This document shows, one piece after another, positions 1 through 5,500 of a stretch of 7,006 nt of DNA (position 1 is the stretch's first letter; each line of letters opens with the position of its first letter). Under the pieces are notes generated by a model. It worked only from the letters and a program-made list of their open reading frames with translations, was not told where the DNA came from and did not search any database. Source of the stretch: Campylobacter sp. (GTDB lineage Bacteria; Campylobacterota; Campylobacteria; Campylobacterales; Campylobacteraceae); assembly GCA_024680445.1 (NCBI GenBank), contig JAILCJ010000207.1:1-7006 (forward strand), written 5' to 3'. Both the position numbers and the translations under genes were made by a program.

Positions 1-2
1 AA

Positions 3-10
3 GCTAAAAT
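3..10 (+). promoter_or_regulatory. Putative -10 element for the exporter operon
   Basis: GCTAAAAT matches the Campylobacter sigma-70 extended -10 consensus (gyTAwAAT). Transcription would start near position 17, giving a leader of about 14 bases before ATG 31. The upstream T-rich region that would support it lies outside the window. Confidence 0.4.
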
Positions 11-315
11 ATCGCAAAAAAAGGAATTTTATGGAAATTTATGCCATTTTGGCACTTATGGCAACACATTTTATCGCTCTTATCGTGCCAGGCCCTGATA
101 TATTTTTGATACTTCGCACCTCTCTTGCTCATGGTTTCAAACAAAGCGTTTATGCTTGTCTTGGTGTCGGCGTTGGCATAGTTATTTGGGTGTTTTTAAC
201 GGCTTTTGGGCTAAAAACTCTTTTTAGTGCCTTCCCATTTTTACAAACTTTGCTTATGATTTTTAGCTTTTGTTATCTGTTTTGGCTTAGTTTTTTGCTT
301 TTTAAATCTGCAATG

Positions 316-323
316 AAAAAAAA
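316..323 (+). repeat. A8 homopolymer inside the exporter gene
   Basis: Eight consecutive A within the ATG-AAA-AAA-AAT codons of the linker after the third hydrophobic segment. Loss of one A would restore the frame to the downstream GFLTN segment, reading MKKMKQK through the linker. It is one of two 8-base homopolymers noticed in the window, and the frame break must lie at or between them. Confidence 0.8.
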
Positions 324-371
324 TGAAACAAAAATTGACGCAAAAGTCCAAAAAGACGCATCACCCAGACA

Positions 372-379
372 TTTTTTTT
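372..379 (+). repeat. T8 homopolymer at the frame break of the exporter gene
   Basis: Eight consecutive T in CAT-TTT-TTT-TGT. With seven T the reading becomes HFFVLGFLTN, which runs directly into the conserved second half of the exporter. This is the second candidate site for the one-base change, and a possible site of replication or RNA polymerase slippage. Confidence 0.8.
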
Positions 380-680
380 GTGCTAGGATTTTTAACAAAT
401 TTATCAAATCCAAAGGCCATTTTATATTTTGCGAGCATTTTTTCTCGCTTCGTTGGCGAGGCAGAAAATTTCTGGCAAGTCGCCACCTTAGTGCTTATCA
501 TATCGCTTGAAAGCATGGCGTCTTTTATCTTGTTAGGCAAAGTTTTTTCGGCAAAAAAGGCAAGAAACGCATTTTTGAATCACCAAAATATCCTCGATGG
601 TTTATGTGCGGTGATATTTGGCTTTTTTGGCATTGTAATTTTGTATGAACTTTTAGTCGAGATTTTTAGCTAAATTTGAT

Positions 681-686
681 TAAAAT
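681..686 (+). promoter_or_regulatory. Putative -10 element upstream of dedA
   Basis: TAAAAT preceded by T-rich DNA (TTTTTAGC...ATTTGAT), lying in the 37-base gap after the exporter stop codon. A start near 693 would leave about 18 bases before the TTG codon. It would let dedA be expressed independently of the broken exporter gene. The match is moderate and such words are common in AT-rich DNA. Confidence 0.35.
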
Positions 687-710
687 CAAGAAAAAAATTA
701 AAGGATAAAA

Positions 711-1304
711 TTGTTACAAAGTGTGATAGATACCATAGTTTCGTATGTTAGTGCATGGGGGTATTTTGGAATTTTTGCGATGATGTTTTTAGAAAGTTCG
801 TTTTTCCCTTTTCCTAGCGAAGTGGCGATGATACCGGCAGGGTATTTGGCGAGCAAGGGCGAAATGAACCTTATATGGGCGTTTTTATCAGGGGTTGGCG
901 GTAGTCTTGGCGGTGCTATATTTAACTATTATCTTTGCTATTTTTTCGGACGCGAACTCATAGAAAAATACGGCAAATACGTTCGAATCACAGAAGAAAA
1001 AATGCAAAAATTCGAAGCATTTTTTAACAAACATGGTGAAATTTCTACATTTAACTGCCGACTAATACCCGGAATTCGCCAGTATATCAGCTTACCAGCA
1101 GGCTTGGCAAAGATGAATATAGCAAAATTTAGCCTTTACACTAGCCTTGGTGCTGGAATTTGGGTTACTGTTTTGCTCGGTATCGGCTATTTTCTTGGCA
1201 CTGATTATGATGAAAGCACTCTGAAAAACGCCGTAATCATAATGCTTTTATGCGTTGCGGTCATCAGTGTTATTTATGTTTTAAAACAAAAAGGTAGAAA
1301 ATGA
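711..1304 (+). CDS. DedA-family integral membrane protein (TTG start)
   Basis: A 197-aa inner-membrane protein of the DedA (SNARE-associated/VTT) family. Members are needed for membrane-potential maintenance, envelope integrity and, in some bacteria, lipid-carrier or phospholipid recycling; which role applies here cannot be told. Visible family features: [12 protein letters not shown] at residues 26-37, with acidic E28 and E37 in the re-entrant segment; GR at 80-81; and [20 protein letters not shown] at 116-135, where R117 and R123 correspond to the essential arginine pair known from E. coli YqjA. Hydrophobic helices follow at about 140-162 and 172-191. The TTG start is chosen because AAAGGA (700-705) sits 5 bases upstream and the frame then gives the usual DedA N terminus; the next Met (residue 24) would cut into the first helix. 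The stop overlaps the next gene's ATG in ATGA, so the two are probably translationally coupled. Confidence 0.92.
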   Translation: MLQSVIDTIVSYVSAWGYFGIFAMMFLESSFFPFPSEVAMIPAGYLASKGEMNLIWAFLSGVGGSLGGAIFNYYLCYFFGRELIEKYGKYVRITEEKMQKFEAFFNKHGEISTFNCRLIPGIRQYISLPAGLAKMNIAKFSLYTSLGAGIWVTVLLGIGYFLGTDYDESTLKNAVIIMLLCVAVISVIYVLKQKGRK

Positions 1305-1798
1305 AAAATCTAATCATCCTAGCCGAACAAAATAACAAAATTTGCAAAGCATGGCGTGACGAAGCCCTAAATCAAGGCAAATTTGAACTTTACGAGCTTT
1401 GCGATAATTACCAAATCGACGCCAAAAGCCAACAAAATAAACTCGAAAATTTTGATAACATTATCATAATGTATCCACTTTGTTTATATAGCTATCCAGC
1501 GATTTTAAGCAAATGGTTTAATGAAGTTTTTAAGCCAGAGTGGCTTGCTAAAAAAACACTTTTAGGCAAGAGGTTTTGCCTTGCAATCAGTGTCGGCGAG
1601 GCAAAGTCGGCGTTTTTAGCAAGTGGCATAGTTGGGATTAGTATAAATGAAATTTTAAAACCTTTTCAAGCTTTACTAAATTCTATCGGTGCTAGCAATG
1701 TACCAAATTTCATAGCCTATGATTTGACAAACGATAGCGACGATGAAAGCGTAAACGAAAGCGTGAAGGATTTTGCAGAATTTTTGCAAAGATTTTAA
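1301..1798 (+). CDS. Flavodoxin-like NAD(P)H oxidoreductase (KefF/YheR/MdaB-type)
   Basis: A 165-aa cytoplasmic protein resembling the flavodoxin-2 (NAD(P)H:quinone oxidoreductase) family, which uses FMN or FAD to reduce quinones or similar acceptors. The supporting block is [20 protein letters not shown] at residues 54-73, the equivalent of the family's PLYWYS.PA.LK.W loop that contacts flavin, followed by [14 protein letters not shown] at 87-100 and the NEILKPF helix at 116-122. It is shorter than typical KefF (about 176 aa). The N terminus keeps the first beta strand (LIILAE) but lacks the HP...S signature that usually binds the cofactor phosphate, having AEQNNKIC instead, so cofactor use may differ. 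It starts within the dedA stop codon (ATGA overlap) with AAAGG about 7 bases upstream. No Kef potassium channel gene is visible nearby, so a Kef-regulator role is not supported. The family is fairly sure; the substrate is unknown. Confidence 0.8.
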   Translation: MKNLIILAEQNNKICKAWRDEALNQGKFELYELCDNYQIDAKSQQNKLENFDNIIIMYPLCLYSYPAILSKWFNEVFKPEWLAKKTLLGKRFCLAISVGEAKSAFLASGIVGISINEILKPFQALLNSIGASNVPNFIAYDLTNDSDDESVNESVKDFAEFLQRF

Positions 1799-1976
1799 AA
1801 CAAATTTGATAGAAACTAAGAAATTTGCAAAAATTAATAAAATAAATTTAAATGGCAAATTATAACTTTACAACTTAACTTTCCAAAGCAAAATAAAAAC
1901 CGCTTAATGCAAATTTGCTAAATTTATACGCTAAAAAACATTTATTTTATGTAAAAAACAGCTTATAAACTAAAAT
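1799..1976. other. AT-rich gap between convergent genes
   Basis: This stretch separates the 3' ends of two convergent genes and holds no convincing ORF or RNA gene. It contains weak inverted repeats made almost only of A and T (CAAATTT at 1801-1807 with AAATTTG at 1821-1827; the palindrome GCAAATTTGC at 1909-1918; CTAAAATTTAG at 1970-1980) and a 9-base direct repeat, TAAAAAACA, at 1932-1940 and 1952-1960. None has the GC-rich stem plus T-run of a clear intrinsic terminator, though both operons must end here. Confidence 0.6.
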
Positions 1977-2666
1977 TTAGGCTATATCTTTTATCTGTAA
2001 AGAATTTTTGGCTTGTTCTTTATCGTCATTAAATTCAAATTTGACGCTTTTTGCACCGAAACTTTTGGCTATGGCTTCAAGCGTATCGGAGGCGGATTTG
2101 TGAATTTTGACTTCAAGTTCACCTATGAGTTTTTCGCTCATTTTTTCAGCTTCGTTTCTAGCTTGAACGATAAGGCGGTTTTTGTCTTCTTCGCTAAAAC
2201 CACCGCCAAAAAAGCCATTTAGCGAATCCGGCAATAAAAATGGGATAAATTTTCCATTTGCCTCGTCATAAAATTTCATATTTGCGATAGAAAATTTATA
2301 TTTACATGGAGGCATTTTTATCATATAGCTAGAATTTGCGATTTGCGTTATTTCAAGCTGGGTGGAGCGTAAATCATATATAAAATTTATCTCAAATTCA
2401 AAAATCATAGAAAGTTTTTTCTCGCTAATAAGCCATCTTAGGTATTCTTTGCCAAAATTTCCAAAAGCATGATCGGTTTTTGTAACTATTTCTTTGCTAT
2501 AAACTTGAAATACACTAAGCTCGCCTATGCTTCGAATCTGCGAAATATCGCTAGTAATGCTTGCTTGAGCGGCGGATTTTTGCTTTAAGTCTTTATTCAT
2601 TTTATAAATAAAATACAAAGCACAAACTAGGACTATCGCTAAAATAAAACTCACAATTTCCATCAT
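1977..2666 (-). CDS. Membrane-anchored DUF4230-like protein of unknown function
   Basis: A 229-aa protein with one N-terminal membrane segment (about residues 4-21) followed by a lysine-rich stretch (K22-K30), which suggests a membrane anchor or uncleaved signal; the orientation of the soluble part is not certain. The body resembles DUF4230: IRSIGELSVFQVYSKEIV (44-61), then FEINFIYDLRSTQLEI (90-105, the family's 'ygiDls' strand), then YMIKMPPCKYKFSI (114-127, the 'i.lP.a.i' strand), and a C-terminal charged helix (about 160-203) ending in FGAKSVKFEF. No catalytic motif is visible. A phenylalanine- and glycine-rich loop (NGFFGGGF, 150-157) sits before the C-terminal helix. The start at 2666 has AAGGA 6 bases upstream; the adjacent second ATG (2663) is an equal alternative. 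The gene lies 56 bases downstream of ilvA, with a possible promoter of its own. The family assignment is from memory of the profile and is moderately sure; the function is unknown. Confidence 0.75.
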   Translation of the reverse strand: MMEIVSFILAIVLVCALYFIYKMNKDLKQKSAAQASITSDISQIRSIGELSVFQVYSKEIVTKTDHAFGNFGKEYLRWLISEKKLSMIFEFEINFIYDLRSTQLEITQIANSSYMIKMPPCKYKFSIANMKFYDEANGKFIPFLLPDSLNGFFGGGFSEEDKNRLIVQARNEAEKMSEKLIGELEVKIHKSASDTLEAIAKSFGAKSVKFEFNDDKEQAKNSLQIKDIA

Positions 2667-2696
2667 TTTTTATCCTTTTTCGCCAAATTTACTTTC

Positions 2697-2702
2697 ACTA
2701 TA
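2697..2702 (-). promoter_or_regulatory. Putative -10 element for the DUF4230-like gene
   Basis: On the minus strand TATAGT (5 of 6 to TATAAT) follows a T-rich stretch (AATTTTTGGCGA). Transcription would start near 2690, leaving about 24 bases before ATG 2666 with its AAGGA site. The 8-mer TTTGGCGA occurs once just upstream of this element and once just downstream of the predicted start. Confidence 0.35.
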
Positions 2703-2722
2703 TCGCCAAAAATTGTAAATTT

Positions 2723-3934
2723 TTAGAAAATTTGTCTAAATTCAAAACCACTATCATGCAAAGTTTTTGAAACAAGTCTTTGATGTCCTATGCCTTTGGT
2801 TTCAAGCGTTATAGTTATCATCGCATCGCCGTATTCAAGCTCGGTTGAGAAGCGATCGTAATCGATTTTTACGATATTTGCATTAGCATTTTTTAAAGCA
2901 TCGGTAAGCGACAAAAGAGCACCCGGTTTATCGATAAGTGTAACGCTGATTATCATTTTGCGTGATGACTTGATAAGACCTTTTTCTATAATGATAGAAA
3001 GCATTTGTACATCGATATTTCCGCCGCTAAGTACTATGCCTATTTTTGCGTTTTTTTCATGTTTTATTTTATTGTGTAAAAGTGCTGCAACACCAGCTGC
3101 ACCGGCACCTTCTACAACTATTTTTTGACTTTCTAGCAAAAACAAAATAGCCGTCGCTATCTCTTCGTCATCAACTTGAACGAATTCATCAACACACTCG
3201 ATGATATGAGATAAAGTTATAGGACTTGCGTCTCTAACGGCGATACCGTCGGCTATCGTGCGTACAGATTTTGAATTAAGGCTTTTTTTGGCATTAAAGC
3301 TATTAAACATAGCCGGAGCACCTTTTGCACCGACTGCAACGACTTTTATATCTGGATTTTCTTGTTTAACACAGCTAGCCACGCCACTTGCCAAACCGCC
3401 TCCGCCAACTGGGATAACTACTATATCAAGATCGCTTATATCATCGAGCATTTCAAGCCCTACTGTGCCCTGCCCTGCTTGAACGAATTCATCATCAAAA
3501 GGGTGTATAAAAACCATGCCCTGCTCTTTGGCAAAATTTATCGCATAGGCATAAGCTTCGTCGAAATTATCGCCTTTTAGTATCACTTCTGCACCCAAAC
3601 TTTTGGTGCCATCAACCTTTAAAAGCGGGGTTGATTCTGGCATAACTATCACGGCACGAGTTTTAAATTCTCTCGCACTAATAGCAACGCCTTGTGCGTG
3701 ATTGCCGGCACTTGCTGCGACAACACCCTTTTGTTTTTCGCTATCACTCAAATTTGCTATTTTATTGTAAGCACCGCGAATTTTATATGCTCCGGTGCGT
3801 TGTAGATTTTCTTGTTTTAGATAAACTTCTGCGTCTGTTAAAGCACTAAGTTTTGACGAAAAAGCCATTGGAGTTTTATAAACAAAGTTGCTTATAGTAC
3901 GCTTTGCTTGAACTATTTTATTTAATGAAACCAT
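2723..3934 (-). CDS. ilvA: Threonine dehydratase (threonine ammonia-lyase), single-ACT form
   Basis: A PLP enzyme that deaminates L-threonine to 2-oxobutanoate, the first committed step of isoleucine synthesis, in the cytoplasm. In this 403-aa reading, the PLP-binding lysine is K51 in TGAYKIRGA. SAGNHAQG (75-82) binds the substrate carboxylate, the glycine-rich GGGGL loop (177-181) holds the PLP phosphate, and SGGN (303-306) contacts the pyridine nitrogen. The C-terminal 75 or so residues, beginning ISVTLIDKPGALLSLTD, form one ACT regulatory domain. That separates it from E. coli IlvA (about 514 aa, two ACT-like units) and TdcB (about 329 aa, none). The start is placed at ATG 3934 because AGAGGA (3941-3946) lies 6 bases upstream; the in-frame ATG at 3949 would add MRGKQ, contains that ribosome site in its own codons, and has none upstream. 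A strong -10 precedes it. Feedback control by isoleucine or valine through the ACT domain is likely but not shown by the sequence. Confidence 0.95.
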   Translation of the reverse strand: MVSLNKIVQAKRTISNFVYKTPMAFSSKLSALTDAEVYLKQENLQRTGAYKIRGAYNKIANLSDSEKQKGVVAASAGNHAQGVAISAREFKTRAVIVMPESTPLLKVDGTKSLGAEVILKGDNFDEAYAYAINFAKEQGMVFIHPFDDEFVQAGQGTVGLEMLDDISDLDIVVIPVGGGGLASGVASCVKQENPDIKVVAVGAKGAPAMFNSFNAKKSLNSKSVRTIADGIAVRDASPITLSHIIECVDEFVQVDDEEIATAILFLLESQKIVVEGAGAAGVAALLHNKIKHEKNAKIGIVLSGGNIDVQMLSIIIEKGLIKSSRKMIISVTLIDKPGALLSLTDALKNANANIVKIDYDRFSTELEYGDAMITITLETKGIGHQRLVSKTLHDSGFEFRQIF

Positions 3935-3940
3935 TTGTTT

Positions 3941-3946
3941 TCCTCT
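3941..3946 (-). promoter_or_regulatory. Ribosome binding site that decides the ilvA start
   Basis: AGAGGA on the minus strand, 6 bases before ATG 3934. It falls inside codons 2-3 of the alternative upstream ATG (3949), which itself has only AT-rich DNA before it. This supports the 403-residue reading. Confidence 0.75.
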
Positions 3947-3972
3947 CATAATTTTTATAAATCAAATTTGCA

Positions 3973-3978
3973 ATTATA
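3973..3978 (-). promoter_or_regulatory. Promoter -10 for ilvA
   Basis: On the minus strand TTTTGCTATAATTGC carries a perfect TATAAT with the gc and T-rich extension typical of Campylobacter sigma-70 promoters. The start would be about 3966-3967, giving a leader of about 33 bases to ATG 3934. It lies in the gap after the CoA-binding protein gene, so ilvA need not depend on the upstream operon. The leader is too short for an attenuator. Confidence 0.65.
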
Positions 3979-3985
3979 GCAAAAT

Positions 3986-4375
3986 TTACTCGTCATAAAG
4001 CTTTTCAAGCTCGATTTTTACACATTTATCTTCAATGAAATTTATGCCATTTGCTATGGCTTTTTGTTTTGCGATTTCATTTGTGATACCAAGTTGAAGC
4101 CAAAAATGTTTTACGCTTTTTGCTATAACCGAATTTATTAATTTTTCGGCATAAACGCCTTTTCTAAACATTACGACCATATCGATTTGATCGTTTATTT
4201 CATCAAGACTTCTATATGCCTTAAAACCTAAAATTTCATCACCCGCTGGATAGATCGGATATAAAAAATATCCTTTTTTAGCAAGATATCGCCCGACCAT
4301 ATTGCTATCCTTGCTCTCATCAGGACTAAGTCCAACGATGGCTATAAATTTGATTTGTTTTAAAAATTCATACAT
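3986..4375 (-). CDS. CoA-binding (YccU-type) domain protein
   Basis: A 129-aa single-domain cytoplasmic protein with the Rossmann-like CoA-binding fold also found in succinyl-CoA synthetase alpha subunits. Visible features: IAIVGLSPDESKDSNMVGRY at residues 11-30 (the nucleotide-binding glycine turn and the S..V..YL helix), KKGYFLYPIYP at 33-43, EILGFKAYRSLDEI at 47-60, DMVVMFRK at 65-72, FWLQLGITNE at 91-100, and a C-terminal GINFIEDKCVKIE (110-122) with the usual D-x-C...E. Length and motif order match the stand-alone family (E. coli YccU is about 137 aa). The biological role of this family is not established. It overlaps the end of trmA by 8 bases, with AAAGG 6 bases before its ATG, so translation is probably coupled to trmA. 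Confidence 0.9.
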   Translation of the reverse strand: MYEFLKQIKFIAIVGLSPDESKDSNMVGRYLAKKGYFLYPIYPAGDEILGFKAYRSLDEINDQIDMVVMFRKGVYAEKLINSVIAKSVKHFWLQLGITNEIAKQKAIANGINFIEDKCVKIELEKLYDE

Positions 4376-5474
4376 TTTTTGCCTTTAAAAGTACTCCGCA
4401 CTCGGTATGAAAAGTGTGAGCGAATTGATCGAAAATAGCGAATTTTTGCACCTCATGGCTTTGACAAAGCTCATTTAAATTTTGCTCCAAAGTTGTGGGA
4501 TTGCAAGAAATATAAATGATATTTTGAAATTTTTTTATAAAATTTATCACGCTTTGACTAAGTCCAGCTCGTGGCGGATCTACCAAAACATGGCTTATAT
4601 CATAAGCAAAAATATCTATATCCTTTAAACGTCTAAACTCCCTTTGCCTATCAAAAGCAGCCATTAACTCATCGGCGTCCATACGCAAAAATTTGATATT
4701 GTTTACGCCGTTTATTTCGCAATTTTTATGTGCGTTTGCTACCGAACTTTTACTAACTTCTGTTGCCAAAATTTGCTTAAATTTTTCGCTTAAAGCTATG
4801 GTGAAATTTCCATGTCCGCAGTAAAGTTCAAGCAAATCCTTGCCATTTTGTATGCAAGATCTAGCCCAACTTAACATTTTTTCATTTACGGCTTTGTTTG
4901 GTTGAGTAAATGCGTTTTCGCTCAAATTTAAAGTAAATTTTTTCTCATCAACGCATAAAATATCTTGCAAATTTAGCTCCCTGCTTTGCAACTTTACCCC
5001 ACGAGATCTTGCCAAAACACTGATACCAAGCTTTTCATCAAGCTCTTTAATAAAAGGCAAAAAATTTTCATCTAAATTTTTATGATATAAAAGCGAGAGT
5101 AAAATTCCGCTTGAACAGCTTAAAAATTCAACCCCAAAAAGCTTATGACGCAACTCATGTTTTGCTTTAAGCAAAATAAGCAAATTTTGCATCAAATTTG
5201 CGATAGGCAAGGCAACTTTCGGACACTCACCTATCAAAATTTTTTCACCTTTTTTTGCTGAGTGCATGGTGTAGTAAATGTCGTCTTTATCGTGCCAGAT
5301 ACCAAATTCGGCTCTTATGCGATAGTGCTTTTGCTTTGAAGCGAAAAAATCAAATTTGCCTTTATAAAATTTGGCAAATTTGTTTGAAATTTCGCTTATT
5401 TTAAAGTCTTTTTGTTCATCATACGAACCGCCAAGCGTGCAACTACCGCACTCACCAAAATGCTTACACTCCAC
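4368..5474 (-). CDS. trmA: tRNA (uracil-5-)-methyltransferase, m5U54
   Basis: SAM-dependent enzyme that makes 5-methyluridine (ribothymidine) at position 54 in the T-loop of tRNAs. In this 368-aa protein, YRIRAEFGIWHD (51-62) matches the E. coli TrmA RNA-binding region, FTQPN (189-193) the substrate glutamine site, and LLELYCGHGNFTIAL (214-228) the SAM-binding motif. VDPPRAGL (298-305) holds catalytic-site D299, YISCNPTT (321-328) the nucleophile C324, and HTEC (356-359) the general base E358; these three numbers are the same as in E. coli. Unlike E. coli TrmA, the N terminus carries C3, C9 and C12 plus C84, in a C-x5-C-x2-C-x71-C spacing like the 4Fe-4S ligands of RlmD/RumA. TrmA identity rests on the overall length, the absence of a TRAM domain, and the TrmA-like RAEF..WHD block. 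The GTG start at 5474 lies 6 bases after the antiporter stop, with AAAAGG about 10 bases upstream. Confidence 0.93.
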   Translation of the reverse strand: MECKHFGECGSCTLGGSYDEQKDFKISEISNKFAKFYKGKFDFFASKQKHYRIRAEFGIWHDKDDIYYTMHSAKKGEKILIGECPKVALPIANLMQNLLILLKAKHELRHKLFGVEFLSCSSGILLSLLYHKNLDENFLPFIKELDEKLGISVLARSRGVKLQSRELNLQDILCVDEKKFTLNLSENAFTQPNKAVNEKMLSWARSCIQNGKDLLELYCGHGNFTIALSEKFKQILATEVSKSSVANAHKNCEINGVNNIKFLRMDADELMAAFDRQREFRRLKDIDIFAYDISHVLVDPPRAGLSQSVINFIKKFQNIIYISCNPTTLEQNLNELCQSHEVQKFAIFDQFAHTFHTECGVLLKAKNV

Positions 5475-5480
5475 TAACTA

Positions 5481-5500
5481 TCAACCTTTTTCAACCTTTT
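5481..5500. repeat. 10-base perfect tandem duplication over the antiporter stop and trmA ribosome site
   Basis: TCAACCTTTT occurs twice in tandem; the minus strand therefore reads AAAAGGTTGA twice. The proximal copy supplies both the TGA stop of the antiporter and the AAAAGG ribosome site of trmA. With a single copy the antiporter would end VGKKVDS instead of VGKKVEKG, so the length of the repeat changes the C terminus and the spacing between the genes. Confidence 0.8.

Larger units (their letters stand above)
31..673 (+). pseudogene. LysE/RhtB-family amino-acid exporter, frame broken near its middle
   Basis: An inner-membrane exporter of the LysE/RhtB family, which pumps amino acids or derivatives out of the cell; the substrate cannot be told. 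The first frame, from ATG 31 with AAGGA just upstream, holds the family's N-terminal half: PGPDIFLILR at residues 20-29, a glycine-rich second helix (LGVGVG) and a third hydrophobic segment to about residue 94. The second half lies in the next frame and contains the hallmark GFLTNLSNPKA followed by two more hydrophobic segments, ending at TAA 671-673. The first frame, left alone, runs into unrelated residues and stops at 510, giving 159 aa. Removing one base between about 316 and 380 joins the halves into a 213-aa protein, normal for the family. That stretch holds A8 (316-323) and T8 (372-379). The ATG at 323 has no ribosome site and is unlikely to be a real start. It could be a pseudogene, a phase-variable gene, a gene rescued by slippage, or a sequencing error. 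Family call is firm; state of the gene is open. Confidence 0.85.

Noticed and set aside
323..673. Separate 116-aa gene starting at ATG 323
   Set aside because: It has no ribosome site, begins mid-linker, and its sequence is plainly the C-terminal half of the LysE-type exporter started at 31.
1676..1858. Minus-strand ORF of 60 aa in the convergent region
   Set aside because: It mostly lies antisense to the oxidoreductase gene, with no family features; phenylalanine/isoleucine-rich content is typical of shadow frames in AT-rich DNA.
1909..1918. GCAAATTTGC palindrome as an operator or terminator
   Set aside because: AAATTTG words are abundant throughout this genome type and the palindrome lies between two gene ends, away from any promoter.
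2013..2222. Plus-strand 69-aa ORF antisense to the DUF4230-like gene
   Set aside because: Extremely phenylalanine-rich composition is what the complement of lysine/glutamate-rich codons gives; no independent support.
2708..2724. AAAAATT-GTA-AATTTTT inverted repeat at the ilvA stop as a terminator
   Set aside because: The 7-base stem contains only A-T pairs and is not followed by a distinct T-run on the minus strand, so it is too weak to call.
3283..3289. Seven-base homopolymers in ilvA (also 3051-3057) as contingency tracts
   Set aside because: The gene is intact across both, and seven-base A/T runs recur several times in this AT-rich window, including non-coding sites.
3258..3580. Two plus-strand ORFs antisense to ilvA
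   Set aside because: They overlap a fully supported enzyme gene, including its glycine-rich PLP loop, and show low-complexity composition without a ribosome site of note.
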